This document shows, piece after piece, positions 11,062 to 23,729 of a DNA stretch of 64,000 bases (positions are counted from its first letter, which is position 1; every line of letters begins with the position of its first letter). The notes below the pieces were generated by a model, which had not been told where the DNA came from, ran no database searches, and was given only the letters and a program-made list of their open reading frames with translations. The DNA is from Bryopsis sp. KO-2023 (Eukaryota > Chlorophyta > Ulvophyceae > Bryopsidales > Bryopsidaceae): assembly GCA_030272585.1 (NCBI GenBank), contig BSYQ01000005.1, positions 496,001 through 560,000 of the forward strand, in the 5' to 3' direction. The translations under genes and the position numbers were made by a program.

Positions 11062-12600
11062 TTTTCCTGTTGTTGTTTCAACAAGGCCTCTTGGGCTTGA
11101 AGCTTTTCTTGATTTGTTGCATCTTTCTTGTTCATCATCGCCTGTCATTTAAAAAATAATACCGAAAAAGTGGAGTGCAGTATTATTTTTAAAAGAAAAT
11201 GTGTCGATACTTTTTATACACAGAAGAGTGGGAAACAGCAAAATTGATTTGGAAAAAATGAGATAGATATAAAAGAGGGAGAGGGGTGCTCCACCTTGTT
11301 TTTTTTAATAACAGGACTGAGTAAGAAGCATATCAGACTGACGTGCGCTTTTTCTTCTATCTCTTTTTTTGCAACAAAGGCCATCCTCCGCCAAATAATT
11401 TTCTTTTTTCCCCACATTCGATTTTACCTCCAGTTGGACTTCTTTTTTTTTTCATCTGCAATGGATCCGTCACTCAACAACTGATTGAGTTTGGCCACTA
11501 ATTCCCTAGAGCAACAGAGACATCCAATAGTATAAAAGAACTTCTTTTTTTCCTATTGTTTATGTTATGCTTTTTGCATGTGGAATCGTTCTTGAGGTAG
11601 GCCAACATGTCAGAATGAAAACTTTCGGAAAATGATGGAAGCCTCTGAGTGAGTCTAGTCTCCACTTTGGCTTTTTACCTTTGTATTTCCTCTTGTATTA
11701 TTTCCACTTGTTCTTGAATTGACTCTGTTTCCATAACCTGATGGTCCAAATACACAATATCAGTCTTATTTTAGAAAAGATTTGTAATTTCTATATTTAG
11801 GCACCATAATATCACCTCTGGAAGAAATGGAGTCCCTTTCTATGGTTGCTCTCAATGCATTATAGCTAAAACTGATATTGTTTTCTGTTCTAGCCAAATA
11901 TCCAGTTGAGTTTGTTTTACGGCCTCCTATGCACTCAATTCTCACCACAGGGGGGGGTAAAACTGGCCTGCTTTGTCAGCAGAATGTAATCAGGATTTGG
12001 ATGCACCCCGACAGGCCTTTCAATCGTTCAAACCAATAGAAAAAATTTCCCGAGGAGAACAAATATGCAGCTATCAAGACATCAGCAATCGCTGTTTGCT
12101 GAAGCATTTATAAAAGACCATTGCTTCTGCTATTTACATTAACCTTGTTTCTTTAATTTTCTGTGGGGGGTTTTCACCTCAGAACTCACCTTCTCCACAA
12201 TATTTTCTTTCACTTCGCCTTTGGCATCCAGTTGGAGCAATTCCTTCCTGAAAGTATTAAATAGGAATAATTTTTTAGTCCTTAATTTAATAATATTGAG
12301 GAATCAACAGTCAGTCTTACAAAATTTCCATACATCCAGCCCCCCCTCTTCCGGGAAAAAATAAAGAGAAAAAGAGAGAGACACAATTGTTGTATCTTCT
12401 TTTTTAAAAAGGAGGTGTATTGTTTGGTTCCCTGAACATTACCATCCTCATTTTTTTAAACAAAAAATCAACAGGGGTGGATTTACTTTGTAAAAAAAGT
12501 TTTGATCCTCATTCCCCTTTCATTTCCCCAAAGGGTGTTCTCAACAAACCTGAAATTTTCTCAGTATGGCATCATTGGGGTCCTCGTTGATTCGAGGATT
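11062..12600 (-). CDS. Small charged coiled-coil exons, possible 3' continuation of dynein-like gene
   Basis: Several short minus-strand stretches with splice-like edges encode helical, charged peptides. Near 12,550-12,600, NPRINEDPNDAILRKFQ is followed by GTTTGT. Near 12,190-12,245, ELLQLDAKGEVKENIVEK is followed by GTGAGT. Near 11,680-11,740 there is METESIQEQVEIIQEEIQR before GTAAAA. Near 11,460-11,515 there is ELVAKLNQLLSDGSIADE. Near 11,060-11,142, KLQAQEALLKQQQEKK ends at a TAA-like context. They lie downstream of the dynein coil-2 exon at 13.6 kb in the same orientation. Exon chaining and function are inference. Confidence 0.35.
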
Positions 12601-13574
12601 TTTTTTTTTTTAATGCTTTTTGGCACGCCTTGCATGTAGCAATGTACTGAAGGTTTCGTTGAGATTCCAATCAGCCGGCCCCACATCAGCTACCATTCAA
12701 GTGTTGGTGTTCCCCCCAGCAAATCCTACATGGCCAAAAATTGACCGAAAAAAAAAAAAAAAGAAAACAGAACAAAACTGAGGCTGCACTCTAGCTAATT
12801 CTGGCCCATTGACATTTTTGTGCAACTTTAGCACCCAGCTTGACATCAAATCGAAACGAAAGGAATTCGAAATCTAGTATGGAGATTACATAGGGCTCCC
12901 CATATCCAGTCCATAAAAAAGAAGAATAAAGGAATAATGTTGCACATAACACCATTGCTTTGTCCCCACCTTTTTTTGTTGGTATTTTCCCAACACCTTG
13001 AAAAATCCGGTGAGTTCGCTGCTTCTGCAAGATCTGATTTTCCCATGGGAGCGGAAATCACATTTCCAAGGGGGCTGCCAAGGAAATATTGACTTTGATG
13101 CCTACTTTCAATCAATCACCTGCAATGCAACAAACCCCATCCAACATAAACATCTTACCAGAAATGATTCCAACGTTTCCAACAAAACAATATTCCTGAG
13201 CTGATTTCTCAACCAACATGTCTAGTTCCAACAAATCTCTGCCTCCCATTTCAATAAGCAAACGAAATTACGCTCATAATCGACGGTCGAAACTCCACAT
13301 AAAATTCATTACCACGAGCCCCTGTTATTAATTACCTTTTTTTCTCCGCTGAATCCACCAAATTTAATTCCAGAGATAGCTTTTGCCGTCTTGCGCTGGC
13401 GTACAAGCATCGACTTCTTTTTTCATTCATGAATGGGGGCTATTCCATTTTTCTGGGGGTTAATTTCGATTCTTCGTATCCGACCACGGGCAGATTCGTT
13501 TGTCCCCAAAAATATATAAATGAATATACATTTGTGGGCCTGTGGCAGGGTGTTTCTGAGTATTCAGTGCAATG
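12601..13574. other. Intron-like or non-coding stretch
   Basis: No exon recognised. Poly-T near 12,600, poly-A near 12,750. It lies between the coil-2 exon and the small downstream exons, so a long intron is the simplest reading. Confidence 0.3.
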
Positions 13575-13860
13575 GCGGTGGAACCGCCAAGGACTTCCCG
13601 GACAAAGCACCGATAATTTCTTCAACAATTTGTCGCTTGGTTCTGCAATCCTTAACTTGTTTGGACAGGGCATCCTTTTTAGCCATCGCCTGATTGAATT
13701 TTTCCTCCAAGCTATCGATTTTGGCCTCTCTCCATCGCAATTTTCTTTTGGTTACGCTCAATTCGGTTGTTGTTCTGGTCACCTTCTCCATAGCTTCCTC
13801 AAGCGCAACGCGTCTAGTGGCAACCTACATCACATCCACTCGAAATTCGGAATGCGACCA

Positions 13861-13892
<32 letters not shown>

Positions 13893-16264
13893 ACAGTGAA
13901 AAGAAAGTGAAAGCGTTACCTGAGACCCGACTTTGTGATATGCGTACATCGATTCCACCCAAGAGTGCATTGATACACAAGCTCTCGATGTTTTCTCGAC
14001 ATCTCTTGCGGTAAATTTTTTGTTGATGTAATGCTCAATCTTTCGGAAGGCGTTCTCTTTTATGTTGGTTTTGTCGAAATTTCTCAGATCTTCAAGGAAG
14101 CGAGTTGGTTTGCTAATCAATTTCTTGGAGGCCAACCAATAGTCAGCAAATTTGTTTCCTGGAAAAGGCACTCTTAAAATGAAAAGGACACTGAAGGTAA
14201 ATTAAATATCCTTCATAAGATTGAGTTCATGTCATCGTCATGTCTTACCTTTTTTGGAGATCTTGCTCGGTTGCACAGCAAATAAGATGCATGTCGCGGC
14301 CATCAGTGCCTTTATAATGTTACGTGGATTCACAAAGGACTTTATCTCGATGATGTCCTCTCTGGAAACATTCATCGCACTAGCTTCTGCAGCATCTACG
14401 GCAGCCAAAGCTTCATCCAACCTCTTTTGAGCATCAGCAACATTCATCAGAGCTTCATGAATATCCTGAACTTGATCGCTGGCCAGTTTTTTCTTTTTTT
14501 CGGCCTCTTTTTTCTCTTTGGCCATTCCGACGATCATTTCCTCCACCTGTGTTTTGGCACGAATCCCCTTGTCAATATTAGAATCATGGATTTGGAGATA
14601 AAGAAACATATAAACATATATTTGTACAAATTTTTTGAATCGAAATTGTTCACGAAAATGTGTTATATATATAAGGGATGAATTGGCTATTATTCAACAG
14701 ATTTGGAATACAAACTGTTTTACTAAAATAGGAATTCTATTGGCAATGATTTTCGTTTCTTTTTCTTATGTGTCCTTTTTTTTTGGGGGGGGGGGTTGAA
14801 TTTGCTCCTCACCTCCTCAGCAGTCCTTTCTAACTCTGACTGTAGATCTTCGAGTCTTCTTTCCAGCACCTCCACCTCATTTCTTCTGGGCAACAGCTTG
14901 TCCAGCCCAATCTTCATTTGGGACCTGGTGACAATCAGAATGTTGTTGATGACCATGTGATCAACATTTCATACTTCGGCAGTCGAATGCATTAGACCTT
15001 ACCTTTCAGCGATTTGGACTTGGAACATATCGTATTCCTCCATGCAGGCATCGTTTTTGATCCACATCAAATCCGACCGAAGCATTTGCACCGAAGACTT
15101 CAGCTGAGCGTTCTCTTTTTGTGGCTGGTCCACCTCATTTGATCTCGTGGATGCAACAGCTTTCACCAGCCCATTTATCCGACCAATTTCTCCCAGCACT
15201 CTCCTTTTCTCCTCTTGCATTGTTGGGGCAACATGGGCCTCCCTCTCTCGAATCCCAGAGATCACAATGTCCTCCATGTTTCGCCTGGATGTGTCAGCAC
15301 CGCTTTGGCTTCTGTCCAACAACTTTGCCCCAGTTTTCAAAAACCCCAACTCATCTTTTGTGCGCTTTCCAGTGAATTCCTTCTCCTGATTAAGCTTGTC
15401 ATTCTCCCTCTTCACATATTCGATCTGTTGGGATGATGATGATCGCCAGCATCCCAGGACATTGTTGACCGAAATATTGGAGACATATTCGCAGTTGCTG
15501 GGGTCATTTCCACACATCCCATTGTCACTCGTTCCAGTTTTGGTTATGCCTCCACCTCCTCCACCGCCATTCTTTAGCGTGTGGTCGATGACTTTTGGGG
15601 GCAGCTGTTGACACCAGGATTCATTCGACGCCTGAACCACGTCCATCATTTCGTCGTGCCACAGCTGGGAACCCCATTCGAACTCCGTGATCACTGTTTT
15701 GCGGTCCTGCCAAGAAAGGTCGCCTGTGTCCATCAAGCCCATCACATCAGTGGTTCCGGCTTCAACGGACTCATCCATCTGATGCCTGACACTGTCAAGC
15801 ATGAGTTTTTTCACAGCCCCCAGCCAATTCTCCACATTGCCGCAGAACTCGCCAGACGGAGCCTGACCAGCACATGATTCAACTTCAGTGAAAAAGTACC
15901 CCTGTAGGTGCCTGTGGTGCTGCTTGCACGAGCAATCCTGATTATCGGTGCTTTTTTAAAAATGAAATTTCACGGAAAACACACAAAGATATGAGTACAA
16001 TACCGTTTCTGTCTCCTCGGAATTTATCGCAGCCACTTCCAGATTTGAAGCGAATACCAACGAATCGATCGATTCGAAAAACTTCCTTGGGTGTGGTGGG
16101 ACCCCTAAAAACTTCTCGGCCAGTGCCAAAAGCTCCAAAAGGTCGTCGTTCGAGAAGAAAAAACTCCTTGTTCTTTTCTCCCTGGCCACACGAAAAATCC
16201 TCGCGACCGCTGCCTTTTGCAATCGCTCCTCCGCGCTGTTCTCCAGGAAGTCGTCGTTCCCCAT
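13575..16264 (-). CDS. Dynein heavy-chain-like gene: linker exons plus complete stalk
   Basis: Six exons fit GT-AG rules and keep phase. Exon 1, 16,004-16,264, ATG at 16,264, contains SFFFSNDDLLELLALAEKF and FFESIDSLVF, matching the dynein linker (N2). Exon 2, 15,003-15,901, begins near CGNVENWLGAVKKLM and SWQDRKTVITEF, also N2-like, then has a poly-Gly run and a coiled coil not typical of dynein. Exon 3, 14,813-14,924 (MKIGLDKLL), starts stalk coil 1. Exon 4, 14,249-14,546, finishes coil 1 (IIEIKSFVNPRNIIKALMA). Exon 5, 13,920-14,158, is the microtubule-binding tip (DYWLASKKL, FDKTNIKENAFRKIEHYI). Exon 6, from 13,824 to about 13,590, is coil 2 (KDCRTKRQIVEEIIGAL). AAA1-AAA4 are absent between linker and stalk: about 2,000 residues of a normal heavy chain are missing. 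A promoter lies directly upstream. It may be a mini-dynein or an internally deleted pseudogene. Confidence 0.65.
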
Positions 16265-16383
16265 TCTGAGCGCTCAGAATATGTGGAACTGTGAAACTGT
16301 ATAACTCTCTGGTCCCGTTGACCGACACAGAAACTGAACCTGCTGTACCGATGACCCCGAGATGGGTAGCGAATCTCCAGCGC

Positions 16384-16392
16384 TCTTTTATA
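16384..16392 (-). promoter_or_regulatory. TATA box of dynein-like gene
   Basis: Minus-strand CTATAAAAG about 120 nt upstream of the ATG at 16,264 and just downstream of a G-box hairpin. The equivalent site in the inverted copy reads CTACAAAAG (63,257-63,265), a change expected to weaken TBP binding. Confidence 0.6.
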
Positions 16393-16405
16393 GTGCCGAG
16401 TAAGT

Positions 16406-16443
16406 GCACGTGACATGTGTTTACAGAAACGCATGTCACGTGC
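16406..16443 (-). promoter_or_regulatory. Inverted repeat with two CACGTG G-boxes
   Basis: A 38-bp near-perfect palindrome with arms GCACGTGACATG and CATGTCACGTGC around a short loop. Each arm holds CACGTG, the core bound by bHLH/bZIP factors. It sits immediately upstream of the TATA box. The inverted copy keeps it at 63,206-63,243. Two half-sites in mirror order suggest binding by a dimer pair; which factor is unknown. Confidence 0.55.
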
Positions 16444-16918
16444 CTGCAACAAGCATTTCTGTTTTTCACTGACTGATTATTCGTTTCTAAGTGGAAAGGA
16501 GGAGAAAAACAGGGAAACAAGCCTTGTTTTGAGTTTCACTTTTCGCCCTTTTGCACTGTTCCATCGTGTGCATCCAAATAAATCTGCTTTACAAACTAAT
16601 CAAAACAAAACTTCAACTGTATCAATCTCTGTCCAAAAATATTTTCTGGATAATAACAATCATATTTTTCTGTGAGTTTTGTTTCGGTTTGTTGACGGCT
16701 GACTGGATTTAGTTTTGTGAAATGAGGATAGGGACATCAAATGAGGACAATGTCCTTACATGATTTCAAATAGAGAGGCCCTACAGATGGCGACCAACAG
16801 CCAACCAATACCCTGGTTTTGCTTCAACTACGATCGTAAGTCAGCCCAACCGGCTCGTTTTTCACCTGTGTTGGAAAGGAGCACCATGTAGATTCATTGG
16901 TTTGATTGGTGTTCCAAT

Positions 16919-17330
16919 CAGTCATGGGCTGCACAGGACAGACCCCTGTCCTGTGCACCGCACAGGACAGGGTTCTGTGCAGGTTCTGTGCACCCTGTGC
17001 TGTCCTGTCCTGTGCAGCGGAATTGCACAGGCCAGAACAGCACAGACTGTCTGTGCTGTGCACAGGGTCAGACCTGTGCTGCACAGGTGAGCAGACCTGC
17101 ACAGCACAGCACAGATCTGCACAGAATCTGCACAGAACTGCTCAGAATCTGCACAGATTTGGGACAGAATCTGCACAGAATCTGCACAGAACTGCACAGA
17201 TGTTGCACAGACCCTGTCTGTGCTGTGCTGTACAGGTCTGTGCACCTGTGCAGCACAGGTGTGACCCTGTGCACAGCACAGACAGTCTGTTCTGTCCTGT
17301 CCTGTGCACAGGGGTCTCAGCCCATGTCTG
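16919..17330. mobile_element. hAT-like non-autonomous element (MITE) with TGCACAG array
   Basis: 412 bp with terminal inverted repeats CAGTCATGGGCTG and (reverse complement of the right end) CAGACATGGGCTG, 12 of 13 matching, flanked by a perfect 8-bp target duplication GTTCCAAT (16,911-16,918 and 17,331-17,338). CAG-starting ends plus 8-bp TSD are the hAT signature. The interior is almost entirely degenerate copies of TGCACAG / CTGTGCA in both orientations, forming a long imperfect hairpin (arms about 17,030-17,125 and 17,215-17,310). No transposase. Open frames through it are repeat artefacts. Confidence 0.8.
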
Positions 17331-17396
17331 GTTCCAATGTCTATGCACACAGAGCTTCGCCATCTCAAAGATAACAGGTCTCAACTCAAGCGTTCC

Positions 17397-17601
17397 TGTC
17401 ACAGCTCCGAGGGAAAGGGGGTGGAGCACACACTTGGTGCACAGGGTACAGGAGGAGGGCGTTGGAGAACTCAGAATATTGATTACACAAACAAACGTTC
17501 GTAGGCTTTTAACGGCCACCTTGAAATGACCCTTCCCAGTCCGACCGGTACTGACAAGACCCGTGTCTAGGACACTGCTGTTAACCCTGACAGTCGTAAC
17601 A
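17397..17601 (-). repeat. 3' LTR of outer element
   Basis: 205 bp, TG...CA, by-eye identical to 39,363-39,567. Abuts TSD GTTCC at 17,392-17,396. Confidence 0.9.
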
Positions 17602-20600
17602 ATCACCACCCGATGAGACTAAAAACCGTCCTCGGTCGGGCTCGTCGAACTAAGAAAATCAAGATAATATAGAGTCTATCCATTATCGACTCTACCTCTC
17701 CAAACAACATGTTTCGCATTTAATCACCATAAAAGTCATTTCGAAAACCCCTTTGAAACAATCAACCGAACAAACAAAAGCTCACGCATTTCCCTCTTTC
17801 TGCACTCTTTAAACTAGTCTTTTCTCCAAGCCGTTATAACACTGGCTCGAGCTGGCTGACTACCGTCGCAGACTTTAGTCCACCACTCCATTCCTCCTTG
17901 CAACCATCGTCAACTCGAGTATCATCCGTGCCGGCTATTATCCAAGAGCTTCTCTCACGGATACAAATGTATCAGCTTTCGCTTTCCTTGGATCATAGGA
18001 AATCATATCCACCTGTGACGAGTGCTTCCAGTTCAAACGCATGCTAATCTTGGTCCATGGAAGATCACACGCTCGACATATCGGAACCACTTCCATGAAT
18101 CGCGTCCCATACCACGTTCCGTGGTCAATCCGCTGCCGTTGAACTCCTTGCTTAATACGTTCTCCAGGTCATGATATGTCCTTGCCACTAGCTTCCAGCA
18201 TATGGCCAATGTGTTACTGACGCCGCAGTTGTTTTTTTTTTCTTTCTTTCTCGGTATGCCTGGATTTTTAGCTTAATCCGCACATACTCCTTGATTGCTC
18301 CTTTCGACATATCTCCGGTTAACTTCCGCCACTGCGAGGAACATTTGCACTGAAATATGACCTTTGCGATATCTTTTCTTTCGCTTACGGAATTCACCAT
18401 TTCTGCCAAGACCCCACTCCATTTCCATTTCCAACTTCAAGTGCCACCAAACAAATCATCCACCAAGCACTTCTGTCAATTCAACTGAAATGTCTCGAAC
18501 TCACTGCTAAACACGAGCTAATCTGAGTTTCGAATAAGAAATCTGGCTGCAATGTTTCCAAAAAATCATTTCCAGCACTTCCTCTGTCACACACAGGTCT
18601 TGCTTTCTCTTTTGATCAGAAATTCTACTTCTGCGCAATCCCAAGAACCTCTGCTATTGTTCCTCTCTATCGCTTTTCGACACATAGTTAACACTCCATC
18701 ACTATGTTCAATTCGATTTTTCTGCAGCGCGTCTCATTTTTCAATTTGATAGATACTTTCTATTTCTATCAGAATTTCCACTTGTTCTATATTTCTTCAC
18801 AAGCACCGGTGTTTCTAACATCCTCAAAAATCCTTTTCACTTCCTTTCTTGTTTCTGCCTTTTTTTTTTTGCTGCTACCGTTACTGTTGAAGATCAGGCT
18901 ATTTCCACTCAACAAAACTTAGAAAAACCTGCAACTGACCACTATCGCCAGCTGTAGAACACCCACTGTTCACATCCGATAAACGGGAAAAACACCTCCT
19001 TTTCCATCCGGCGGACAATAAAAACATACCATCCGTCCAAGTTCAGGATGTTCCACTATCCCCAAAGCAATACTTCTCACTTGTTTCAGTTGTAGTTCAA
19101 GTTCAATCCACAGGTCCTAATTCAGATAAACCCAATGAATCTCATAAAACCAGTTTATCCACAGGTCCTAATTCATAGTAACCCAATTTTCCAGTTTCCA
19201 CAAACCGTTCTTTAATCACTGAAATATTTGAAACTTCCTTTGTCCACTGAGATACAACACAAGTAAGAACAGGCATCTATTAATGTCCAGAAACAATAGA
19301 TATTCGAAATAGTTATAGATCCAACTGCAAAAAGAAACCAACAGATTTATGGTACCAAAACCCATTGTTACTTTCACACAAAAGCATCACCAACCACACC
19401 ATCGTGCGGCACCACCAAAGGTTTTTACGATCGTCAATACCGGTCACCGGGAGTGAACACGCGTCCCTTGTAGGCGAGAACAAGTAGGTCGCTTTACAGC
19501 GCATCAACACCGTCCATCTGCTCTACACGCGGACCGGGCCCGGTAGGCATAATAGCTTCCTCCCATCCAGTAGCCTCCAGATGTATCCCACATCTGAGGT
19601 AATCCATCCACCATCGTCATGATAAATGACTCGGCCGCAAACTCTCGCCAAACATACTCCAGGCCAGCACGCCATCAGAGTTGTCGAGTTGCGGAGGGAA
19701 TTGACGTTCAACCCTGAGTATTCCATTTTATTTATAACACAAATACTCCTACTCATATCGGGACTCCCTTTGATAACCTCATCGTCAAATAGCACTCCAT
19801 TTGCACCTCCACGGCACAAATATGCATGTACAAGTCGCACTGACCACCACGTTCGCCGTCTCCACCAATCCTGAAGATACCGATGGACCAGCTGCTTCTT
19901 AAGACAACCGTTCCACAATAGTTTGCCATCCTCCAAAGCATCCCGTCGGCAATAGTCCACCAGCGATTGGTTTGTGCCAAACATATGGTGCCACCACCGG
20001 TCGTCACCCGGTCGTGCTTCTTTTCGACAATGTATTTTCTTCAGCCCTCATGCGATTTCCTTCTCTCCATTTTATACTTGACGTATCTACACTCAGTTCG
20101 ACTTGAGGCTACCGAAATGCACACCTGCCATTGTGACATCGCTAAACAGCGGCTAGGAAATGGTGTCCGAACTGATTATAAGAGCGTAACCAACTCCATG
20201 TAGATGACTTCTGCTCCAGAATTTCTTTACCATCATTTTGCTTGAAGTTCATCCATGTATCCAACTGAAAATCTCCGGGAAATACAACAACGCGTTGGGT
20301 ATATATACTCCAGACTCCATTCATCAGAATTTGCGTGTTCCTCCTGAGAATATTTCCAGTTCTGATGCAAACATGATGTAATCGCTACCTGCTCGCCAAA
20401 AGTATTTCCGTCGGTAGTGAGTACCTTATCTTCCGCCGGAACCACTCCTTCTGAGTAGTACTTTTCGCTAACGCTTGATGAACAAGGCACTTCCTCCAGA
20501 ATCACATTATTTCCAGCATTTCTCCACTTCAGCACCTTCTTTTGGTCATCAGCCAAAGCCTTTTATCACCGCACACCATGCTGGAACATGTGATAGCAAT

Positions 20601-23549
20601 GATATAAATCAGGTGCCAATCACGGTTGGAACACATAGCGGGTAGGCTTTCAGCAGTTGCTCGAAATTCTCCCAAGGAATTGTCGGGATGGTCGGGTCGT
20701 ACCATCTCCGTGTGATTACTCCCTTTACCCTTCAGTCCCACTGACTATGGTCACCAAATTTACATTCACCCATCGTCAAGACTGCAAGGTCAAGATATAC
20801 TTCGCTCCAGCGAAGGTTTAAACACATGCTTGAGGGTCGTTAATCATTCCTTCCAAAAGTCCACTCTGTCCATAAAAACATGTTCAATCCTCATCATACA
20901 GAGCTTCAGTCAAGTGTTGATCACCACCGATGTTGGCACAATTGTAAGGTTGGCACCCCCATCCAATTGTCCTCCACCACCACCAGTTTTAATCACGGTT
21001 ACCCAAGTGATCTTCTTTGCAAAGGGGTCACTAGCACTCAGCCACATCGCCCGGCAATTTCCATTGAGATCTCACTTGGTTTTAGAGGTTGCAGCAGTAG
21101 ATATGGCTTTACTGGATCAGTCCAGCAGTAGTTGGTCACTCTACCACCACACTTCACAGTATTTCTTCAAGTAGCGCGCTTCGCCAATCATCTACTCCTT
21201 CCTTCTGCTTGAATGGTTCCATGTTCGCGCTTATAACATCCATCTTCCCATGGATGCATCGCTGCGGTTTCATAGGTTATCTTTCGCGCATCCAGGTTGG
21301 GAAAAAACCGTGCTGCGTATGATAATCACACCATTCCCTCCATGATACATCCTCCTCCCCTTTGCTGGACGAGGTTCCAGCTCCCTCCTTCGTACAATAA
21401 ACAGTTGCTACCCGAAAATGCCATCCTCGCTCAAGGTTTCCGGCCTCTTTATTGCACCACCAATTTTTGCTTCTCGGTAGTCCAACCACTACCGCTTGGT
21501 TCAGTCCAGCAATCCTTCTCGGCCACCAGCTTCACCAAGACAACATTCTTCCCGACACATTGCACTCCTTCATAGTATGCGGTGTTATAGTATCAACAGT
21601 CCCACAAACAAGTGTCCGCGTCCATGTAGAATCTTCCTTCCGATCGGGTATTTCCATAGATACCTCCACCTGTTTTTTTTCCTTGAAGGTATATCCTCTT
21701 CCTCCAATCATATTGCGGTAGGTTTCCACATAAATCTTTTTCTTTACTTCTCTCCAGCGGCAGTTGAAGAATCCATGTCCGTATTACGCTTTCCACTCGT
21801 CTTTCCATGATTCTTCCTTCACTTGTTAATTCTCCTTTGGCTTCTTCAACCATTCTTCTGATCAACAATATTATCGTCTTCATTCTGATGCATATGTATC
21901 CCGCGTGATACCTTCTCTTATTCCATCTTCCACTCTTCTCGCGGTTTCCACAAACTCCTTCTGGTTTCGAAAAATCACATTAAAGTGTCGCTGCAATCTT
22001 CATTGCTCCTTCCATACATTGTGATCCGGTCTTGATATCTCGCTTTTTTCCCTTGTTGGGCATTCCCAACATAGACTTGTATAGACACATTCGAGGCTGA
22101 GCATGTATCCCCGGCCTGGCCTTGAGATACTCCTCCAATGTACTCTTCGGATTTCACAATCTCGCGACTCCTTGATAGGTCAGTCACTGAGTACCTCCAC
22201 AATATATAATCGCTTTTGATGAGCTGCCACATAATGTCCATACTTCTTCCACCACCGCCATATGAGCTGGTCTGGGTATATGTCATTTGTCCACCATCAA
22301 ATAGCACCTCAGGTTACTCCATCGCTGCCTTGACTGGAATATGTTCTTCGACTCCATCACCACTGGCTCCCACTACTCTCGATTATCTCTCTCCAATGTA
22401 TGTATTCCCCCAGTTTCTCCTCTTCTTCTTGACTGCACTTTTGGCCATTGTCCCGGTTATCATTTGTATTTTCAGGCCCCACTGCCGGTTACAGAAACCA
22501 AGGTCAGTGTTTGTCTTCAGATGCTCCAGGCACTACCGCTGGTTACAGAAACCATACTCGGTGTTTTGCTCTTGATGCTCCTGACTCCACTGCCGGTTAC
22601 GAAAACCAAGGCCAGTGTTTTCTGCCTGTGGATCTTCCTGGCTCAGCTCTGACTCCTTCTCCAGCAACTTCTGCTCATGAGTTTATTGAGCTACAGATCC
22701 TTTTCAACCCAGACAATTCCCTTTGGCACAAAAGAGTCTTCCTTCCAAATCAGACATCGATCTCTATGTAGTCCACAACAGCTCCCAACATCCATCAATC
22801 TATTTTCTTTTTCTTTCCATCATTTGCTTGACTTCAGGAATATTGGTCTTGATAGATCTCCAGCAAAGAATCACCAGCAGTATAAAAATCAGCCCCTCAG
22901 GCTCCTTCTGTATTTTATTTGCTTATAGGTTCACAGCCTTCAAGAATCCACTGCAGGTCCACCGCCTCCAACAATCCACTTACATCCATCGGCTCCTTGT
23001 CGGCTCCTTGGCTGCTCCTTTGTCGGTTGACGACCACAACAGTCGCTCAGTCCCACCAGTATCTTAGACTTCGACTTTTTCTCCCTTCAGAGTTGGCTCC
23101 ATTAGTGATCGCTCACTTTCTGTAAACCATCGACCACCTCTTTTATACTCTCGTCAACTCAGAGGTCACTTATGCTCTCTGTCGTATACAACCTTCTCGT
23201 CACAACCATTCCTACTCGCACTGCTTCTTCCTGTCGACTCCAGTATAATTTTGATCTGCCTGTACCAGCCTTCTATCACGTTGCACAGTCGTACTCCAAC
23301 GACCTGGCTTTTGTTTCCAGCCTCTGTTGTCGGCAGCACTGCGTCATCCAATGGTCGAAGTGACCAGCGCCACAGTGAACGCCCGCTCGCAGTCTTTAGA
23401 CTTACTGCACGTTGTTCGCTTGGCTTCTTCGTCTGTCACACTTCTCACACCTTCGCCAACTGCATGCCCGACATACAGTACTTCTGCCACGGAACTTCCA
23501 AACGCTCCTGTAGCTTTGGCCGCCACGGTCGTCCGCAGACGCTCTGGGT
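17602..23549 (-). other. Internal region of outer element, no known retroelement domain
   Basis: About 5.9 kb. Minus-strand open pieces at 19,523-19,984, 20,233-20,556, 21,593-21,883 and 21,975-22,307 are in the element's orientation but in different frames and interrupted. They contain scattered Cys, Trp and Gly but no zinc knuckle, RT, RNase H or integrase motif. They could be remnants of one decayed protein. The plus strand is strongly pyrimidine-rich in the right half (for example TTCC-rich 21,300-23,100). Confidence 0.5.
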
Positions 23550-23554
23550 CAACT

Positions 23555-23658
23555 TGATAGTAGTAACTCGGGTTTAGGGGTATTGTGTAGTACAATGGGA
23601 TGTACGACAGGGTTTATAGGGCAGGGGGCCCTCCTGTAAAAATTAATCTTCCCAGTGA

Positions 23659-23693
<35 letters not shown>

Positions 23694-23727
23694 TGCTTGT
23701 GTCTCGGGGTCCTAGACCCCCTTATCA
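23555..23727 (+). repeat. 5' LTR of inner element
   Basis: 173 bp, begins TGATAG and ends TATCA (5-bp inverted ends), holds an (CT)9 then GT run. By-eye identical to 38,629-38,801. Confidence 0.92.
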
Positions 23728-23729
23728 TT

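Noticed and set aside
13861-13895. Poly(A) tail marking a processed pseudogene
   Set aside because: The A run sits in an intron between two dynein-like exons with good splice sites, so it is a simple homopolymer.
16902-17529. Long Cys-rich open frames on both strands
   Set aside because: They are translations of the TGCACAG repeat array of the hAT-like MITE; repeat composition keeps all frames open.
19523-22307. Envelope gene of the outer LTR element
   Set aside because: Minus-strand pieces are in different frames with stops, and show no signal peptide, membrane anchor or known env motif.
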